Both the position numbers and the translations under genes were made by a program. Of a DNA stretch of 64,000 nucleotides, positions 13,105-22,165 are shown piece by piece. Location of the stretch: assembly GCF_000282495.1 (NCBI RefSeq), contig NZ_AKJE01000042.1, positions 25,222 through 89,221 on the forward strand. Direction: 5' to 3'. The notes below the pieces were generated by a model. It did not search any database, had not been told where the DNA came from, and saw only the letters and a list, made by a program, of their open reading frames with translations. This DNA is from Pseudomonas sp. GM79 (GTDB lineage Bacteria; Pseudomonadota; Gammaproteobacteria; Pseudomonadales; Pseudomonadaceae). Position 1 is the stretch's first letter. Each line of letters opens with the position of its first letter.

Positions 13105-13401
13105 ATGACGAAGTCGGAGTTGATCGAACGAATTGTCACCCATCAAGGGCTGCTCTCATCCAAGGATGTGGAGCTGGCCATCAAGACCATGCTTGAGCAA
13201 ATGTCCCAATGTCTGGCCACCGGTGATCGAATCGAGATCCGTGGGTTTGGCAGCTTCTCCTTGCACTATCGCGCGCCGCGCGTAGGCCGCAATCCGAAAA
13301 CAGGTCAGTCCGTCAGCCTCGACGGCAAGTTCGTTCCGCATTTCAAGCCAGGCAAAGAACTGCGCGATCGCGTGAACGAGGAAGAGGAGGAGGGGCTTTG
13401 A
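13105..13401 (+). CDS. ihfB: integration host factor subunit beta
   Basis: DNA-bending nucleoid protein that pairs with IhfA. The 98 residues show the HU/IHF fold, with the arm signature [21 protein letters not shown] and the DNA-intercalating proline region. The C-terminus ends in an acidic EEEEE stretch. It follows a GAAGGGAAAA ribosome binding site. In Pseudomonas ihfB (himD) marks the left edge of the O-specific antigen locus, as it does here. Confidence 0.97.
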   Translation: MTKSELIERIVTHQGLLSSKDVELAIKTMLEQMSQCLATGDRIEIRGFGSFSLHYRAPRVGRNPKTGQSVSLDGKFVPHFKPGKELRDRVNEEEEEGL

Positions 13402-13428
13402 CAGCTGCTGCACTTCAAGGAACCGCTG

Positions 13429-13668
13429 ATGCGTAACCTCAAGCGCGTACTTCTCGCTATATTTGTCCTGTTGCTCGTTCTCGCGATCCTGGCGTTCGTA
13501 CTTGAGAACCAGCAAAGCGTGTCACTGCTGTTCCTGGGCTGGGCGGGCCCGCAGTTGCCAGTCTCGCTGGTCATGGTGATTGCGCTGCTGATTGGCATGG
13601 TGATCGGGCCGATTCTCGGCTGGTTTCTGGGGCGTACGTCCAGGGCTTCACGCAAGCGCCTTGTCTGA
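13429..13668 (+). CDS. LapA-like (DUF1049) inner membrane protein
   Basis: A 79-residue protein with two membrane helices (about residues 4–24 and 37–60) joined by a short loop with ENQQSVSLLFLGW, the pattern of the DUF1049/LapA family whose E. coli member (YciS) acts in lipopolysaccharide assembly with LapB. It starts 27 bases after ihfB and is preceded by AAGGAACC, so the two are probably co-transcribed. No lapB lies here. Confidence 0.8.
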   Translation: MRNLKRVLLAIFVLLLVLAILAFVLENQQSVSLLFLGWAGPQLPVSLVMVIALLIGMVIGPILGWFLGRTSRASRKRLV

Positions 13669-13894
13669 TCGCGACAAACCCGTTACACGCGTCGAATTTG
13701 CGTCATGGCTTGTCCATATCCATTAGTAAAACCTTCATTAAGCTGTAAAATGCTGCGCTTGGTCGATAGGGCGTTCCCGAATCGGTTCAGACTGACTCTG
13801 TCAGAAGCCACGGCTGACTTGATGGCTTTTGCATTCATGGATTAGACAGTGCGCGGTTGGCGGCCCTGTCAGCAACTTAAGGGTATGGTTTCGC

Positions 13895-14971
13895 GTGAAA
13901 ATTCTAGTTACCGGCGGCGCCGGGTTCATCGGCTCGGCAGTCATTCGTCATATCATCTCCAACACTGCCGACTCTGTCGTTAACGTCGATAAACTGACTT
14001 ATGCCGGTAACCTTGAGTCGCTGGCCGAAGTCAGCCAGAACTCGCGTTACGTGTTTGAACGCGTCGACATCTGCGACCGTAATGAAGTGGACCGTGTCCT
14101 GCGTGAGCACCAACCAGATGCCATCATGCACCTGGCCGCAGAGTCCCACGTTGACCGCTCGATCTCCGGTCCGTCTGAATTCATCCAGACCAACATCATC
14201 GGCACCTACACCTTGCTGGAAGCTGCACGCCACTATTGGGCGGCACTGGATGATGCACGTAAAGCCAACTTCCGCTTCCACCATATTTCCACCGACGAAG
14301 TCTACGGAGACCTCGAAGGTCCGGAAGACCTCTTCACCGAAACCACACCGTATCAGCCAAGCTCGCCATATTCGGCCAGCAAGGCCAGCTCCGATCACCT
14401 GGTTCGCGCCTGGGCTCGTACTTACGGCCTGCCGACGCTGGTGACCAACTGCTCGAACAACTACGGCCCTTGCCATTTCCCAGAGAAATTGATCCCGCTG
14501 ATCATTCTCAACGCACTGGAAGGCAAGCCTCTGCCGGTCTACGGCAAAGGCAACCAGGTCCGTGACTGGCTCTACGTCGAAGACCACGCCCGCGCACTGT
14601 ACAAAGTCGTGACCGAAGGCGTGATCGGCGAGACCTACAACATTGGCGGCCATAACGAAAAGCAAAACATCGAAGTGGTGCATACCCTGTGCGCACTGCT
14701 CGACGAACTGCGTCCAGATTCCGCGCATCGTCCCCATGCCAGCCTGATCACCTACGTTCAGGATCGCCCGGGGCACGACCAGCGCTATGCCATCGACGCC
14801 AGCAAAATCCAGCGCGAGCTGGGCTGGACGCCGGAAGAAACCTTTGAAACCGGTATCCGCAAGACCGTCGAGTGGTACCTCAGCAACACTGAATGGGTGG
14901 CTCACGTGAAGAGCGGCAGCTACCAGCAATGGATCGACCAGAACTACACGGATCGTTCGGACAAAGCATGA
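13895..14971 (+). CDS. rmlB: dTDP-glucose 4,6-dehydratase
   Basis: Oxidises and dehydrates dTDP-glucose to dTDP-4-keto-6-deoxyglucose. The NAD-binding GGAGFIGS motif, the [12 protein letters not shown] segment, STDEVYGDL and the catalytic YSASKAS are all present. Homology starts at [13 protein letters not shown], so the start is the GTG at 13895 (358 residues); the upstream in-frame ATG at 13829 would add 22 residues with no family match. First gene of the O-antigen locus, in an overlapping rmlB-rmlD-rmlA operon (ATGA at both joints). Confidence 0.97.
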   Translation: MKILVTGGAGFIGSAVIRHIISNTADSVVNVDKLTYAGNLESLAEVSQNSRYVFERVDICDRNEVDRVLREHQPDAIMHLAAESHVDRSISGPSEFIQTNIIGTYTLLEAARHYWAALDDARKANFRFHHISTDEVYGDLEGPEDLFTETTPYQPSSPYSASKASSDHLVRAWARTYGLPTLVTNCSNNYGPCHFPEKLIPLIILNALEGKPLPVYGKGNQVRDWLYVEDHARALYKVVTEGVIGETYNIGGHNEKQNIEVVHTLCALLDELRPDSAHRPHASLITYVQDRPGHDQRYAIDASKIQRELGWTPEETFETGIRKTVEWYLSNTEWVAHVKSGSYQQWIDQNYTDRSDKA

Positions 14972-15861
14972 AAATCCTCCTGTTGGGAAAAAATGGCCAG
15001 GTAGGCTGGGAGCTTCAACGCTCCCTTGCGCCGCTTGGCGAGTTGATCGCCCTCGATCGTCACCCGGTCGATGGCTTGAGCGGCGACCTTTCTGATCTCG
15101 ATGCACTGCGCGCAACGATTCGTCAGGTCAAGCCGGATGTCATCGTCAACGCTGCGGCCTACACCGCCGTCGATAAAGCCGAATCAGAGACCGAACTGGC
15201 CGATCGTGTGAACGGCCAAGCCAGCCAGGTCATGGCTGAAGAGGCTGCATCCCTGGATGCCTGGCTGATTCACTACTCGACCGACTACGTGTTCAGCGGC
15301 GAAGGCCTGACGCCATGGCAAGAGACAGATGCCGTCGCCCCGGTAAATCACTACGGCGCCAGCAAGCTGGCCGGCGAGCAAGCGATCATTGCCTCGGGCT
15401 GCAAGCACCTGATCTTCCGCACCAGCTGGGTCTATGGCGCTCGCGGCAATAACTTCGCCAAGACCATGCTGCGTCTGGCAAAGGATCGCGACACCCTGAG
15501 CGTCATCGCTGACCAGATCGGTGCCCCAACCGGCGCAGATTTGATTGCGGACGTAACGGCACAGGCCATTCAGCAGGTCCAGCTACGCCCTGAACTGGCG
15601 GGCCTGTATCATCTGGCGGCCAGCGGTGAAGTGTCCTGGCACGGCTATGCCAGCCATGTGATCGGGTTTGCCAAGGCCAACGGTGAAGAGCTTGCCGTCA
15701 CGGCGATCAATCCGATCGACACAACCGCCTACCCAACACCGGCGCGCCGCCCTCTGAACTCACGGTTGAACACTCAGAAGCTGCGCGACAATTTTTCTCT
15801 GCACTTGCCGGATTGGCAAAGTGGCGTCACCCGAATGCTGATGGAAGTCCTGAATAAATGA
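14968..15861 (+). CDS. rmlD: dTDP-4-dehydrorhamnose reductase
   Basis: NADPH-dependent last step of dTDP-L-rhamnose synthesis. The 297 residues carry [10 protein letters not shown] for cofactor binding, [20 protein letters not shown] and the catalytic YGASKLAGE. The start ATG at 14968 overlaps the rmlB stop. Its normal substrate needs the RmlC 3,5-epimerase, but no rmlC is found in this window. Confidence 0.96.
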   Translation: MKILLLGKNGQVGWELQRSLAPLGELIALDRHPVDGLSGDLSDLDALRATIRQVKPDVIVNAAAYTAVDKAESETELADRVNGQASQVMAEEAASLDAWLIHYSTDYVFSGEGLTPWQETDAVAPVNHYGASKLAGEQAIIASGCKHLIFRTSWVYGARGNNFAKTMLRLAKDRDTLSVIADQIGAPTGADLIADVTAQAIQQVQLRPELAGLYHLAASGEVSWHGYASHVIGFAKANGEELAVTAINPIDTTAYPTPARRPLNSRLNTQKLRDNFSLHLPDWQSGVTRMLMEVLNK

Positions 15862-16748
15862 CCACGACAAATCGTAAAGGCATCATTCTCGCTGGCGGCT
15901 CGGGCACGCGTCTGCACCCGTTGACCCTCGGCGTGTCCAAGCAGATGCTGCCGATCTACGACAAGCCGATGATCTTCTATCCGTTGTCGGTGCTGATGCT
16001 CGCGGGTATGCGCGAAATCCTGATTATCTCCACCCCAGAAGACCTGCCATCGTTCCAGAAATTGCTGGGTGACGGCAGCCTGTACGGCATCAAGCTGACC
16101 TACGCCGAGCAACCTAGCCCGGACGGCTTGGCACAAGCCTTCATCATCGGCGAAGAGTTCATCGGCAAAGACCCTTGCTGCCTGATCCTGGGCGACAACA
16201 TCTTCTACGGTCAGCACTTCTCCGAGAACCTGCGTTCCGCCAGCACTCAAGAGCATGGCGCGACTGTATTTGGTTACCACGTATCCGATCCGGAGCGTTT
16301 CGGTGTAGTCGAGTTCGACGCTGCCGGCCGTGCCTTGAGCATCGAAGAGAAGCCGCTGAAGCCTAAATCTGCCTACGCGGTGACTGGCTTGTACTTCTAT
16401 GATAACCAGGTCGTCGACATCGCCAAGAGCATCAAGCCTTCTGCCCGTGGCGAGCTGGAAATCACCGACATTAACCGTGCCTACCTCGAGCAGAAGACCC
16501 TCAACGTCGAAATGCTCGGCCGTGGCTTCGCCTGGCTGGACACCGGCACCCATGATTCGCTGCTGGAAGCCAGTCACTTCGTGCACACCATCGAGCAGCG
16601 CCAAGGCCTGAAAGTGGCGTGCCTGGAAGAGATCGCCTACCACAATGGCTGGATCAGTGCCGAGCAGTTGGGTACTCAGGCTGATGCTCTGAAGAAGACT
16701 GGCTATGGCCAGTACCTGCAGAAGCTACTGGATTCGCCTTCCCACTGA
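15858..16748 (+). CDS. rmlA: glucose-1-phosphate thymidylyltransferase
   Basis: Joins dTTP and glucose-1-phosphate to make dTDP-glucose, the entry step of dTDP-rhamnose synthesis; normally inhibited by dTDP-rhamnose. The 296 residues have the nucleotidyltransferase signature [13 protein letters not shown], then [18 protein letters not shown] and EEKPLKPKS. It overlaps rmlD by four bases. In many rml operons rmlC comes next; here a glycosyltransferase does. Confidence 0.97.
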   Translation: MTTTNRKGIILAGGSGTRLHPLTLGVSKQMLPIYDKPMIFYPLSVLMLAGMREILIISTPEDLPSFQKLLGDGSLYGIKLTYAEQPSPDGLAQAFIIGEEFIGKDPCCLILGDNIFYGQHFSENLRSASTQEHGATVFGYHVSDPERFGVVEFDAAGRALSIEEKPLKPKSAYAVTGLYFYDNQVVDIAKSIKPSARGELEITDINRAYLEQKTLNVEMLGRGFAWLDTGTHDSLLEASHFVHTIEQRQGLKVACLEEIAYHNGWISAEQLGTQADALKKTGYGQYLQKLLDSPSH

Positions 16749-16804
16749 TTCGAAGGCTCAGCCCTTTCGAACAGTAGCGTTTAACCGGTCCAGACAGGAA
16801 TGGC

Positions 16805-17728
16805 ATGCCAGTAAAACATCCCAAGGTTGCGGTTTTGCTGGCTGCCTACAATGGCATGCAGTGGATCGAGGAGCAGTTGGCCTCGATCCTCGACCAGTCA
16901 GCTGTCGACGTAACCATTTACATCAGTATCGATCCTTCCACTGATGGTACCGAGGCCTGGTGTGCGGCTTATTCGGCTGAGCATCACCAAGTGATCGTTC
17001 TGCCGGATGCCGGTAGCTTCGGGGGCGCCTCGCGTAACTTCTTTCGTTTGATTCGTGATGTCGACTTCGGCTCTTTCGATTTCATTTCCCTTGCCGATCA
17101 AGATGATGTTTGGCACAAGGACAAACTGCAGCGTGCAGTCGACGCCATTCGAGCTCGCCAGGTCGATGCCTATTCCAGCAACGTCACGGCCTTCTGGCCA
17201 GACGGCAGAACCCACTTGCTGGACAAGGCCCAGCCCCAGGTTGAATGGGACTACCTGTTTGAAGCGGCAGGCCCGGGCTGTACCTATGTGCTGAGCAAAA
17301 AACTGGCAGAGTCGTTGAAAGTGGCGATGCTTGAAAATTGGCAGCGTCTGCAGGCAGTCACTTTGCATGACTGGTATTGCTACGCTTTTGCCCGCAGTCA
17401 TGGCTATCGCTGGTACATCGATCCATTGCCATCCATGGACTATCGCCAACATGAGCGTAATCAGGTGGGTGCTAACAAGGGGTTGAGCCCATTGATTGCC
17501 CGTTACAAAACGATCCACGACGGTTGGTGGTTTAACCAGGTGCGGATGATTGCTCGTCTGGTTGGGCGTGACACAGACCCGTTCGTCAAAACGTGGTTGC
17601 ATCTGCGCCACCGGCAATTAATAAAACTGTCCTTCAGCGCCTGGCAATGCCGACGCCGGGCGCGGGATAAAGTGTTCTTCTTTTTTATCTGTTGGGCTAC
17701 GGCGTTGATAGGGTACAAAGCTAAATGA
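16805..17728 (+). CDS. GT2 glycosyltransferase, rhamnosyltransferase-like
   Basis: A 307-residue family 2 glycosyltransferase (GT-A fold): VAVLLAAYNGMQWIEEQL at the start, the nucleotide-sugar metal motif in ADQDDVWHKDKL near residue 100, and a LHDWYCYAF segment typical of the WbbL/RfbF rhamnosyltransferase group. The ATG at 16805 follows AGGAATGGC. It sits directly behind rmlBDA and overlaps the next gene by four bases (ATGA), so a deoxyhexosyl donor such as dTDP-rhamnose is the natural guess for O-antigen chain building. Donor and acceptor cannot be read from sequence. Confidence 0.85.
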   Translation: MPVKHPKVAVLLAAYNGMQWIEEQLASILDQSAVDVTIYISIDPSTDGTEAWCAAYSAEHHQVIVLPDAGSFGGASRNFFRLIRDVDFGSFDFISLADQDDVWHKDKLQRAVDAIRARQVDAYSSNVTAFWPDGRTHLLDKAQPQVEWDYLFEAAGPGCTYVLSKKLAESLKVAMLENWQRLQAVTLHDWYCYAFARSHGYRWYIDPLPSMDYRQHERNQVGANKGLSPLIARYKTIHDGWWFNQVRMIARLVGRDTDPFVKTWLHLRHRQLIKLSFSAWQCRRRARDKVFFFFICWATALIGYKAK

Positions 17729-18687
17729 ATGCCCCAAAGATACTGGTGACAGGGGCAAGCGGATTTGTCGGCGAGGCAGTGGTTTTCAGGCTGCTGCTGG
17801 ACAAGAAGTTCACCCCCATTGCAGCGGCGCGCGGCGCAACACGGCTGAACGGGTTATGCACAGTCGTTCCTTTTGAGCTGACTGATTCAAAAGCATTACC
17901 TAACCTCAATGATGTGCAAGTCGTCATCCATGCCGCTGCCCGCGTACATGTGATGAATGAAACTGCCGTGGATGCCTTGACCGAATTTCGCAAAGTCAAT
18001 GTGGAGGGGACCCTTCGACTGGCAAGGCGCGCAGCTGAGTCGGGGGTAAAGCGCTTCATTTTCATCAGTTCGATCAAGGTCAATGGTGAAAGCACTGTAT
18101 TGGGTAAGCCATTCAAGGCTAGTGATTTTCCGGCTCCGGCCGATCCTTATGGTGTATCAAAGTACGAAGCCGAAGAGGCATTGAAGCAGCTCAGCCTCGA
18201 CACCGGGATGGAGGTTGTCATTATTCGCCCGCCACTGGTCTACGGGCCGGGAGTGAAGGCTAATTTTCTGAGCATGTTGAGCTGGCTCAACAAAGGGGTT
18301 CCACTGCCGCTGGGGGCGATTCGCAACCGGCGTAGCTTGGTTGCGATTGGAAATCTGATTGATTTGATCGTCACCTGCATTGAGCATCCGGCGGCAGCCA
18401 ATCAGATCTTTCTGGTCAGCGATGGTGAGGACTTGTCTACCACTCAGTTGCTACGGCGCCTGGCGTCTGCCTTGGGAAAAAGGGCCTGGTTGTTACCGTT
18501 GCCCGAATGGCTGCTGAAGCTGGCGGCATTGGCGTTGGGCAAGCAGACCATCGTGCAACGTATTTGCGGATCGTTGCAGGTCGATATCAGTAAAAATCGC
18601 GAGATACTGGGCTGGACGCCAACCATCAACATCGAAAAAGCCATGCGTCAGACCGCTGGCCATTATCTGGAAAAGCAAACGAAATGA
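17725..18687 (+). CDS. NAD-dependent epimerase/reductase, WbpV-like
   Basis: A 320-residue extended SDR: TGASGFVGEAV for NAD(P), the HAAARVHVMNE segment, ISSIKVNGE and the catalytic YGVSKYEAEE. This combination resembles WbpV/WbjF-type UDP-4-keto sugar reductases/epimerases of Pseudomonas O-antigen loci, which act on the WbpM product to give UDP-FucNAc or UDP-QuiNAc. The neighbouring wbpL-like gene (four-base overlap) and the wbpM gene at the far end of the locus support this. Exact stereochemistry of the product is not predictable here. Confidence 0.85.
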   Translation: MNAPKILVTGASGFVGEAVVFRLLLDKKFTPIAAARGATRLNGLCTVVPFELTDSKALPNLNDVQVVIHAAARVHVMNETAVDALTEFRKVNVEGTLRLARRAAESGVKRFIFISSIKVNGESTVLGKPFKASDFPAPADPYGVSKYEAEEALKQLSLDTGMEVVIIRPPLVYGPGVKANFLSMLSWLNKGVPLPLGAIRNRRSLVAIGNLIDLIVTCIEHPAAANQIFLVSDGEDLSTTQLLRRLASALGKRAWLLPLPEWLLKLAALALGKQTIVQRICGSLQVDISKNREILGWTPTINIEKAMRQTAGHYLEKQTK

Positions 18688-19709
18688 CTTTTTGGTGGGC
18701 GCTACTCGCAGTATTTGTCGCTTCCTGGTTTTTGACTCTGTTGCTGCGCCGTTATGCGTTGGCCAAGAGCTTGATTGACATACCCAATGCACGCAGTTCG
18801 CATTCCGTCCCTACACCACGTGGAGGAGGGGTGGCAATTGTTGTAAGTTTCGTGGGTGCGCTCCTGATCCTTACAGGTTTGGACATGATGAGTTCTGCCG
18901 AATTGTACGCATTACTCGGTTCCGGATTATTGGTAGCGATTATTGGATTTGCCGACGACCATGGTCATATCGCCGCTCGATGGCGTCTGTTAGGGCACTT
19001 CATCGCAGCCGCGTGGGCGCTCTCCTGGTTGAACGGACTTGCACCTCTCGTATTTTTTGGTAGCACGATTAATCTTGGATGGTTTGGTAATATTCTGGCG
19101 GCCATTTACTTGGTCTGGATGCTTAACCTTTACAACTTCATGGATGGTATCGACGGGTTAGCGAGCGCTGAAGCAATCTGTGCGTGTGTCGGTGCTGCCA
19201 TGATCTATTGGCTTGCCGGCCACGCTGCAATTGTCTGGGTACCCTTAATGCTTGCGGGAGCGGTTGCAGGGTTTTTTTACTGGAACTTCCCGCCTGCAAA
19301 AATATTCATGGGAGATGCGGGTAGTGGTTTTCTAGGATTGATCCTTGCGGTGTTATCACTGAGTGCCGCTTGGGTAGCCCCGCAAATGTTCTGGGTCTGG
19401 GTAATTATGTTGGGTGCATTTATTGTCGACGCGACTTGGACCTTACTCCGACGTTTGATCCGTGGGGATGCGGTTTCCCAAGCTCATCGCAGTCATGCCT
19501 ACCAATACGCCTCACGTCTTTTCAAAAGTCATAAGAAAGTGACCGTCGCAATTGTTGCCATTAATCTTATATGGTTATGGCCGATAGGCTTGCTGGTCGG
19601 CTTGCAGCGCTTGGAGCCTTTGCTTGGGGTGCTTCTCGCCTATTTGCCGTTAATCGGTGCGGCCTGCCTATTCAAAGCCGGTAGCCTGGAATTGGCAGCA
19701 GACGATTAA
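18684..19709 (+). CDS. wbpL: WbpL-like undecaprenyl-phosphate sugar-1-phosphate transferase
   Basis: Polytopic inner-membrane enzyme of the MraY/WecA family that starts O-antigen synthesis by placing an N-acetyl sugar-1-phosphate on undecaprenyl phosphate. The 341 residues contain about 10 hydrophobic helices and the family motifs ARSSHSVPTPRGGG, GFADDH, NLYNFMDGIDGLA and FMGDAGSGFLG. The symbol is by analogy with the P. aeruginosa gene. It is expected to initiate the O chain with the sugar made by WbpM and the WbpV-like enzyme. Confidence 0.9.
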   Translation: MTFWWALLAVFVASWFLTLLLRRYALAKSLIDIPNARSSHSVPTPRGGGVAIVVSFVGALLILTGLDMMSSAELYALLGSGLLVAIIGFADDHGHIAARWRLLGHFIAAAWALSWLNGLAPLVFFGSTINLGWFGNILAAIYLVWMLNLYNFMDGIDGLASAEAICACVGAAMIYWLAGHAAIVWVPLMLAGAVAGFFYWNFPPAKIFMGDAGSGFLGLILAVLSLSAAWVAPQMFWVWVIMLGAFIVDATWTLLRRLIRGDAVSQAHRSHAYQYASRLFKSHKKVTVAIVAINLIWLWPIGLLVGLQRLEPLLGVLLAYLPLIGAACLFKAGSLELAADD

Positions 19710-19770
19710 CGTTCAACGCCTCCCGATTCTGATCCTCCCGTGATTGATCCAAACCACCAAGGAATGAAGA

Positions 19771-20841
19771 ATGAAGAACCGAGTCCCTTGGCTGGACGTA
19801 TGTCGCGCGCTGGCTATCTGCTTGGTATTGCTGTCCCATGGAAGAGTTTTTCTGATTCCGATTGCACCGTGGACACAAACCTTCAAGTTTGGTGGCTTCT
19901 TGGGCGTGGAACTGTTTTTTGTGTTATCGGGCTTTCTCATCGGCTCTATCATGATCAGCAAGGTTGAGGCCTCCAACAGCAGTTTTGGGTGGGTCCCTAA
20001 CTTTTGGACAAGACGCTGGTTCAGAACAGTGCCTAACTACGTATTGTTCGTCGCCATCAATTTTTTGCTGCTGTTCAGTATTCGGCCAAATGTAATACCT
20101 GATTTGCTGATGTACCTGACCTTCACGCAGAATCTTGCTTGGCAGCACCCTGGCTTTTTTCCAGAAGCCTGGAGTCTGGCGGTTGAAGAGATCTTTTATC
20201 TGATCACGCCTCTGGTTGTCGGGGTGTTTTTACTGATCCAGAAGAAGCCTCGACTGGCGATGTTGAGCGGTGCGCTTACTATTCTGGTTTTTTCGATAGG
20301 CGCTCGCGGATACGTGGTCTTCACTACGAACCCGACGTTTGATGACGGTGTTAGGAAGATTTCACTGTTGCGATTGGATGCACTGATGGTGGGCGTGCTG
20401 GTGGCTTGGATTTACGCGTACTTGTGGCACTGGAGGCGTGTTTTCCAAAGAGTGGCGCTATTCTTTATCCCTTTGTTTGTGCTTTCTATTTATGTGGTGG
20501 CACAACCAGATTCATTTTTGAATCAAAGTGTTTTTTTCAGGATTTTTATTTTCAATATTGCATCACTGGGGTGTGCTGCATTAATCGTATCGGGGATGAA
20601 TGCCAAGATCCCACAGACGCTGGATGGTATGGTATCGAGACTTGCCAGATGGTCATTTTCGGCCTATTTGACGAATTTGCCTGTACTGCTGGCGATCCGA
20701 TATTTCTTACCCGCGCCGTCATCGACGATCATGTGCGTGTTATCTTGGGCGCTGTACGTTTCTTTGACGTTCCTGAGCGCGTTTTTGATTTATGAATTGT
20801 ACGAAAGAAAATTCCTGGCGTTGCGCGAGCGTCTCTCATGA
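19771..20841 (+). CDS. acyltransferase family 3, OafA-like
   Basis: A 356-residue integral membrane O-acyltransferase. Motifs of the acyltransferase_3 family are present: WLDVCRALAICLVLLSHGR (with the catalytic-type histidine), GVELFFVLSGFLIG and WSLAVEEIFY; about ten hydrophobic helices follow. Such proteins acetylate (or otherwise acylate) O-antigen sugars, moving the acyl group across the inner membrane. The ATG at 19771 is seven bases after AAGGA. It is the first clearly AT-richer gene of the island and is followed by a 298-base gap. Confidence 0.85.
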   Translation: MKNRVPWLDVCRALAICLVLLSHGRVFLIPIAPWTQTFKFGGFLGVELFFVLSGFLIGSIMISKVEASNSSFGWVPNFWTRRWFRTVPNYVLFVAINFLLLFSIRPNVIPDLLMYLTFTQNLAWQHPGFFPEAWSLAVEEIFYLITPLVVGVFLLIQKKPRLAMLSGALTILVFSIGARGYVVFTTNPTFDDGVRKISLLRLDALMVGVLVAWIYAYLWHWRRVFQRVALFFIPLFVLSIYVVAQPDSFLNQSVFFRIFIFNIASLGCAALIVSGMNAKIPQTLDGMVSRLARWSFSAYLTNLPVLLAIRYFLPAPSSTIMCVLSWALYVSLTFLSAFLIYELYERKFLALRERLS

Positions 20842-21139
20842 GTCCTTTGGCTCGACGAGGTTAAGGCATAGCGGCCAAGGCGGTTTGAGTATTGATTTCA
20901 GTCGTTTGGACGGGCACCGGCGGAAGGGGCGTGGTCCAGTTGGCTGCTGTGGCCAAGAGCGAAGATGGTACTCTTGGTTCCACAAAGGGTTTTGTATGGT
21001 CGTTGCAGGTGCGTATCATCACCTCGTAAAAGCAAGGCTGAGTGCCGCATGTGACGGTGCAAAGGTAGTGCACAAGGGCTGAGGCTATAGTGCAAAATTG
21101 ATGACTGACTAATTTTCTGTTTGAATTTGAGATTTAGAA
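20842..21139. other. gene-free gap between acyltransferase and GT2 cassette
   Basis: 298 bases with no convincing plus-strand gene. The only notable open frame is on the minus strand (GTG at 21073 to TAA at 20861, 70 codons), which has a fairly normal third-position pattern but no ribosome binding site and no recognised product; it may be a gene remnant. A promoter for the following cassette probably lies near the 3' end, where the sequence turns AT-rich, but no clear -35/-10 pair is visible. Confidence 0.4.
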
Positions 21140-22165
21140 ATGGAATTTTTCCCTTGTTTTTTGTCAGTAGTGTTCGTGGTTCGCAATCAATCTGAGAATA
21201 TTGAAAGCATCATGACGCAAGCGGCTGCTGTCATTTCCGGTCTTGTCAGTGATTATGAGTTGATTGTTGTCGACAATGCTTCAGATGATAATAGTATTGC
21301 CGTTATGAAACGGATTACTGGCGAAAATGGATTGGCTAACTTGCAGGTCTATGCGCTGACCAAGGAAGTTGATAACGACACAGCATCCTGGGTTGGTTTG
21401 GAAAGTGCGCTGGGTGACTTCGTAGTTGTCATTGACCCTTTGATGGATGACATTGCATTTTTACCGCAAATGCTTGATCAGGCGGTGGGTGGGTCGGATG
21501 TGGTTTTTGCCAATAATGAGCAAAAGCCGAAACAGAGTCTGGCCTACAGAGGTGCTTTCTCGATTTTTCATGGCCTCTACAGTTGGTTCAATGGTATTCA
21601 TCTTGCCAAAGAGGCGCCGCAGTACAGGATTTTGAGCAAGCGGGTCATCAATTTTATTCTTCAGCACCCGCAACCAGCGATGACCTATCGACACCTTCCT
21701 GCAACCGGGGGGTTTGCTCGCTCGTATTTAAATTACAGTTCTACACCGAAAACCGCTCAAACCAAGCGGCTGGGTGAAAGTGTTGACCGTGGTATGAGAC
21801 TGTTAGTTTCTACAACACGAGCGCCCATGCGCATGGTCACTTCTTTATCGTTGTTCGGTGCTATCGCAAATCTTATTTATTGTGTCTACGTTGTCGCGGT
21901 CGGTATTTTCAAGTCCGATGTAGCGCCCGGATGGATCAGTTTTTCACTTCAGCAATCGGGAATGTTCTTCCTTATTTCGCTCGTGTTGCTAGTGCTGGGT
22001 GAATACATTCTAAATATGGCAAGCCTGTCGAATGAAGGGCCTCCTTATCATGTAGGTCAAGAGTTTACGAGCGCCGTTATGACGCGCCATGAAAAATTGA
22101 ATATCGAAGAGGCCGGGTCGATACCAGCCAATTCGTTGGTTTCATCCAAGCATCGGGCTTCCTGA
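21140..22165 (+). CDS. GT2 polyprenyl-phosphate glycosyltransferase, GtrB/ArnC-like
   Basis: A 341-residue protein with an N-terminal GT2 domain (about 1–225; LSVVFVVRNQSENI, the acidic ELIVVDNASDD and VIDPLMDD in place of the usual DADLQDPP) and two C-terminal membrane helices (about 233–255 and 272–295), the layout of GtrB/ArnC enzymes that load a sugar onto undecaprenyl phosphate. It is the first gene of a seven-gene run in which each gene overlaps or nearly touches the next. Codon use is AT-rich compared with the core genes. The donor sugar is unknown; I infer that it is the product of the FAD enzyme, SDR and isomerase encoded downstream. Confidence 0.8.
   Translation: MEFFPCFLSVVFVVRNQSENIESIMTQAAAVISGLVSDYELIVVDNASDDNSIAVMKRITGENGLANLQVYALTKEVDNDTASWVGLESALGDFVVVIDPLMDDIAFLPQMLDQAVGGSDVVFANNEQKPKQSLAYRGAFSIFHGLYSWFNGIHLAKEAPQYRILSKRVINFILQHPQPAMTYRHLPATGGFARSYLNYSSTPKTAQTKRLGESVDRGMRLLVSTTRAPMRMVTSLSLFGAIANLIYCVYVVAVGIFKSDVAPGWISFSLQQSGMFFLISLVLLVLGEYILNMASLSNEGPPYHVGQEFTSAVMTRHEKLNIEEAGSIPANSLVSSKHRAS

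Noticed and set aside
20792..21082. Plus-strand 96-codon frame overlapping the acyltransferase end
   Set aside because: It starts inside the acyltransferase gene, has no ribosome binding site and no family resemblance.
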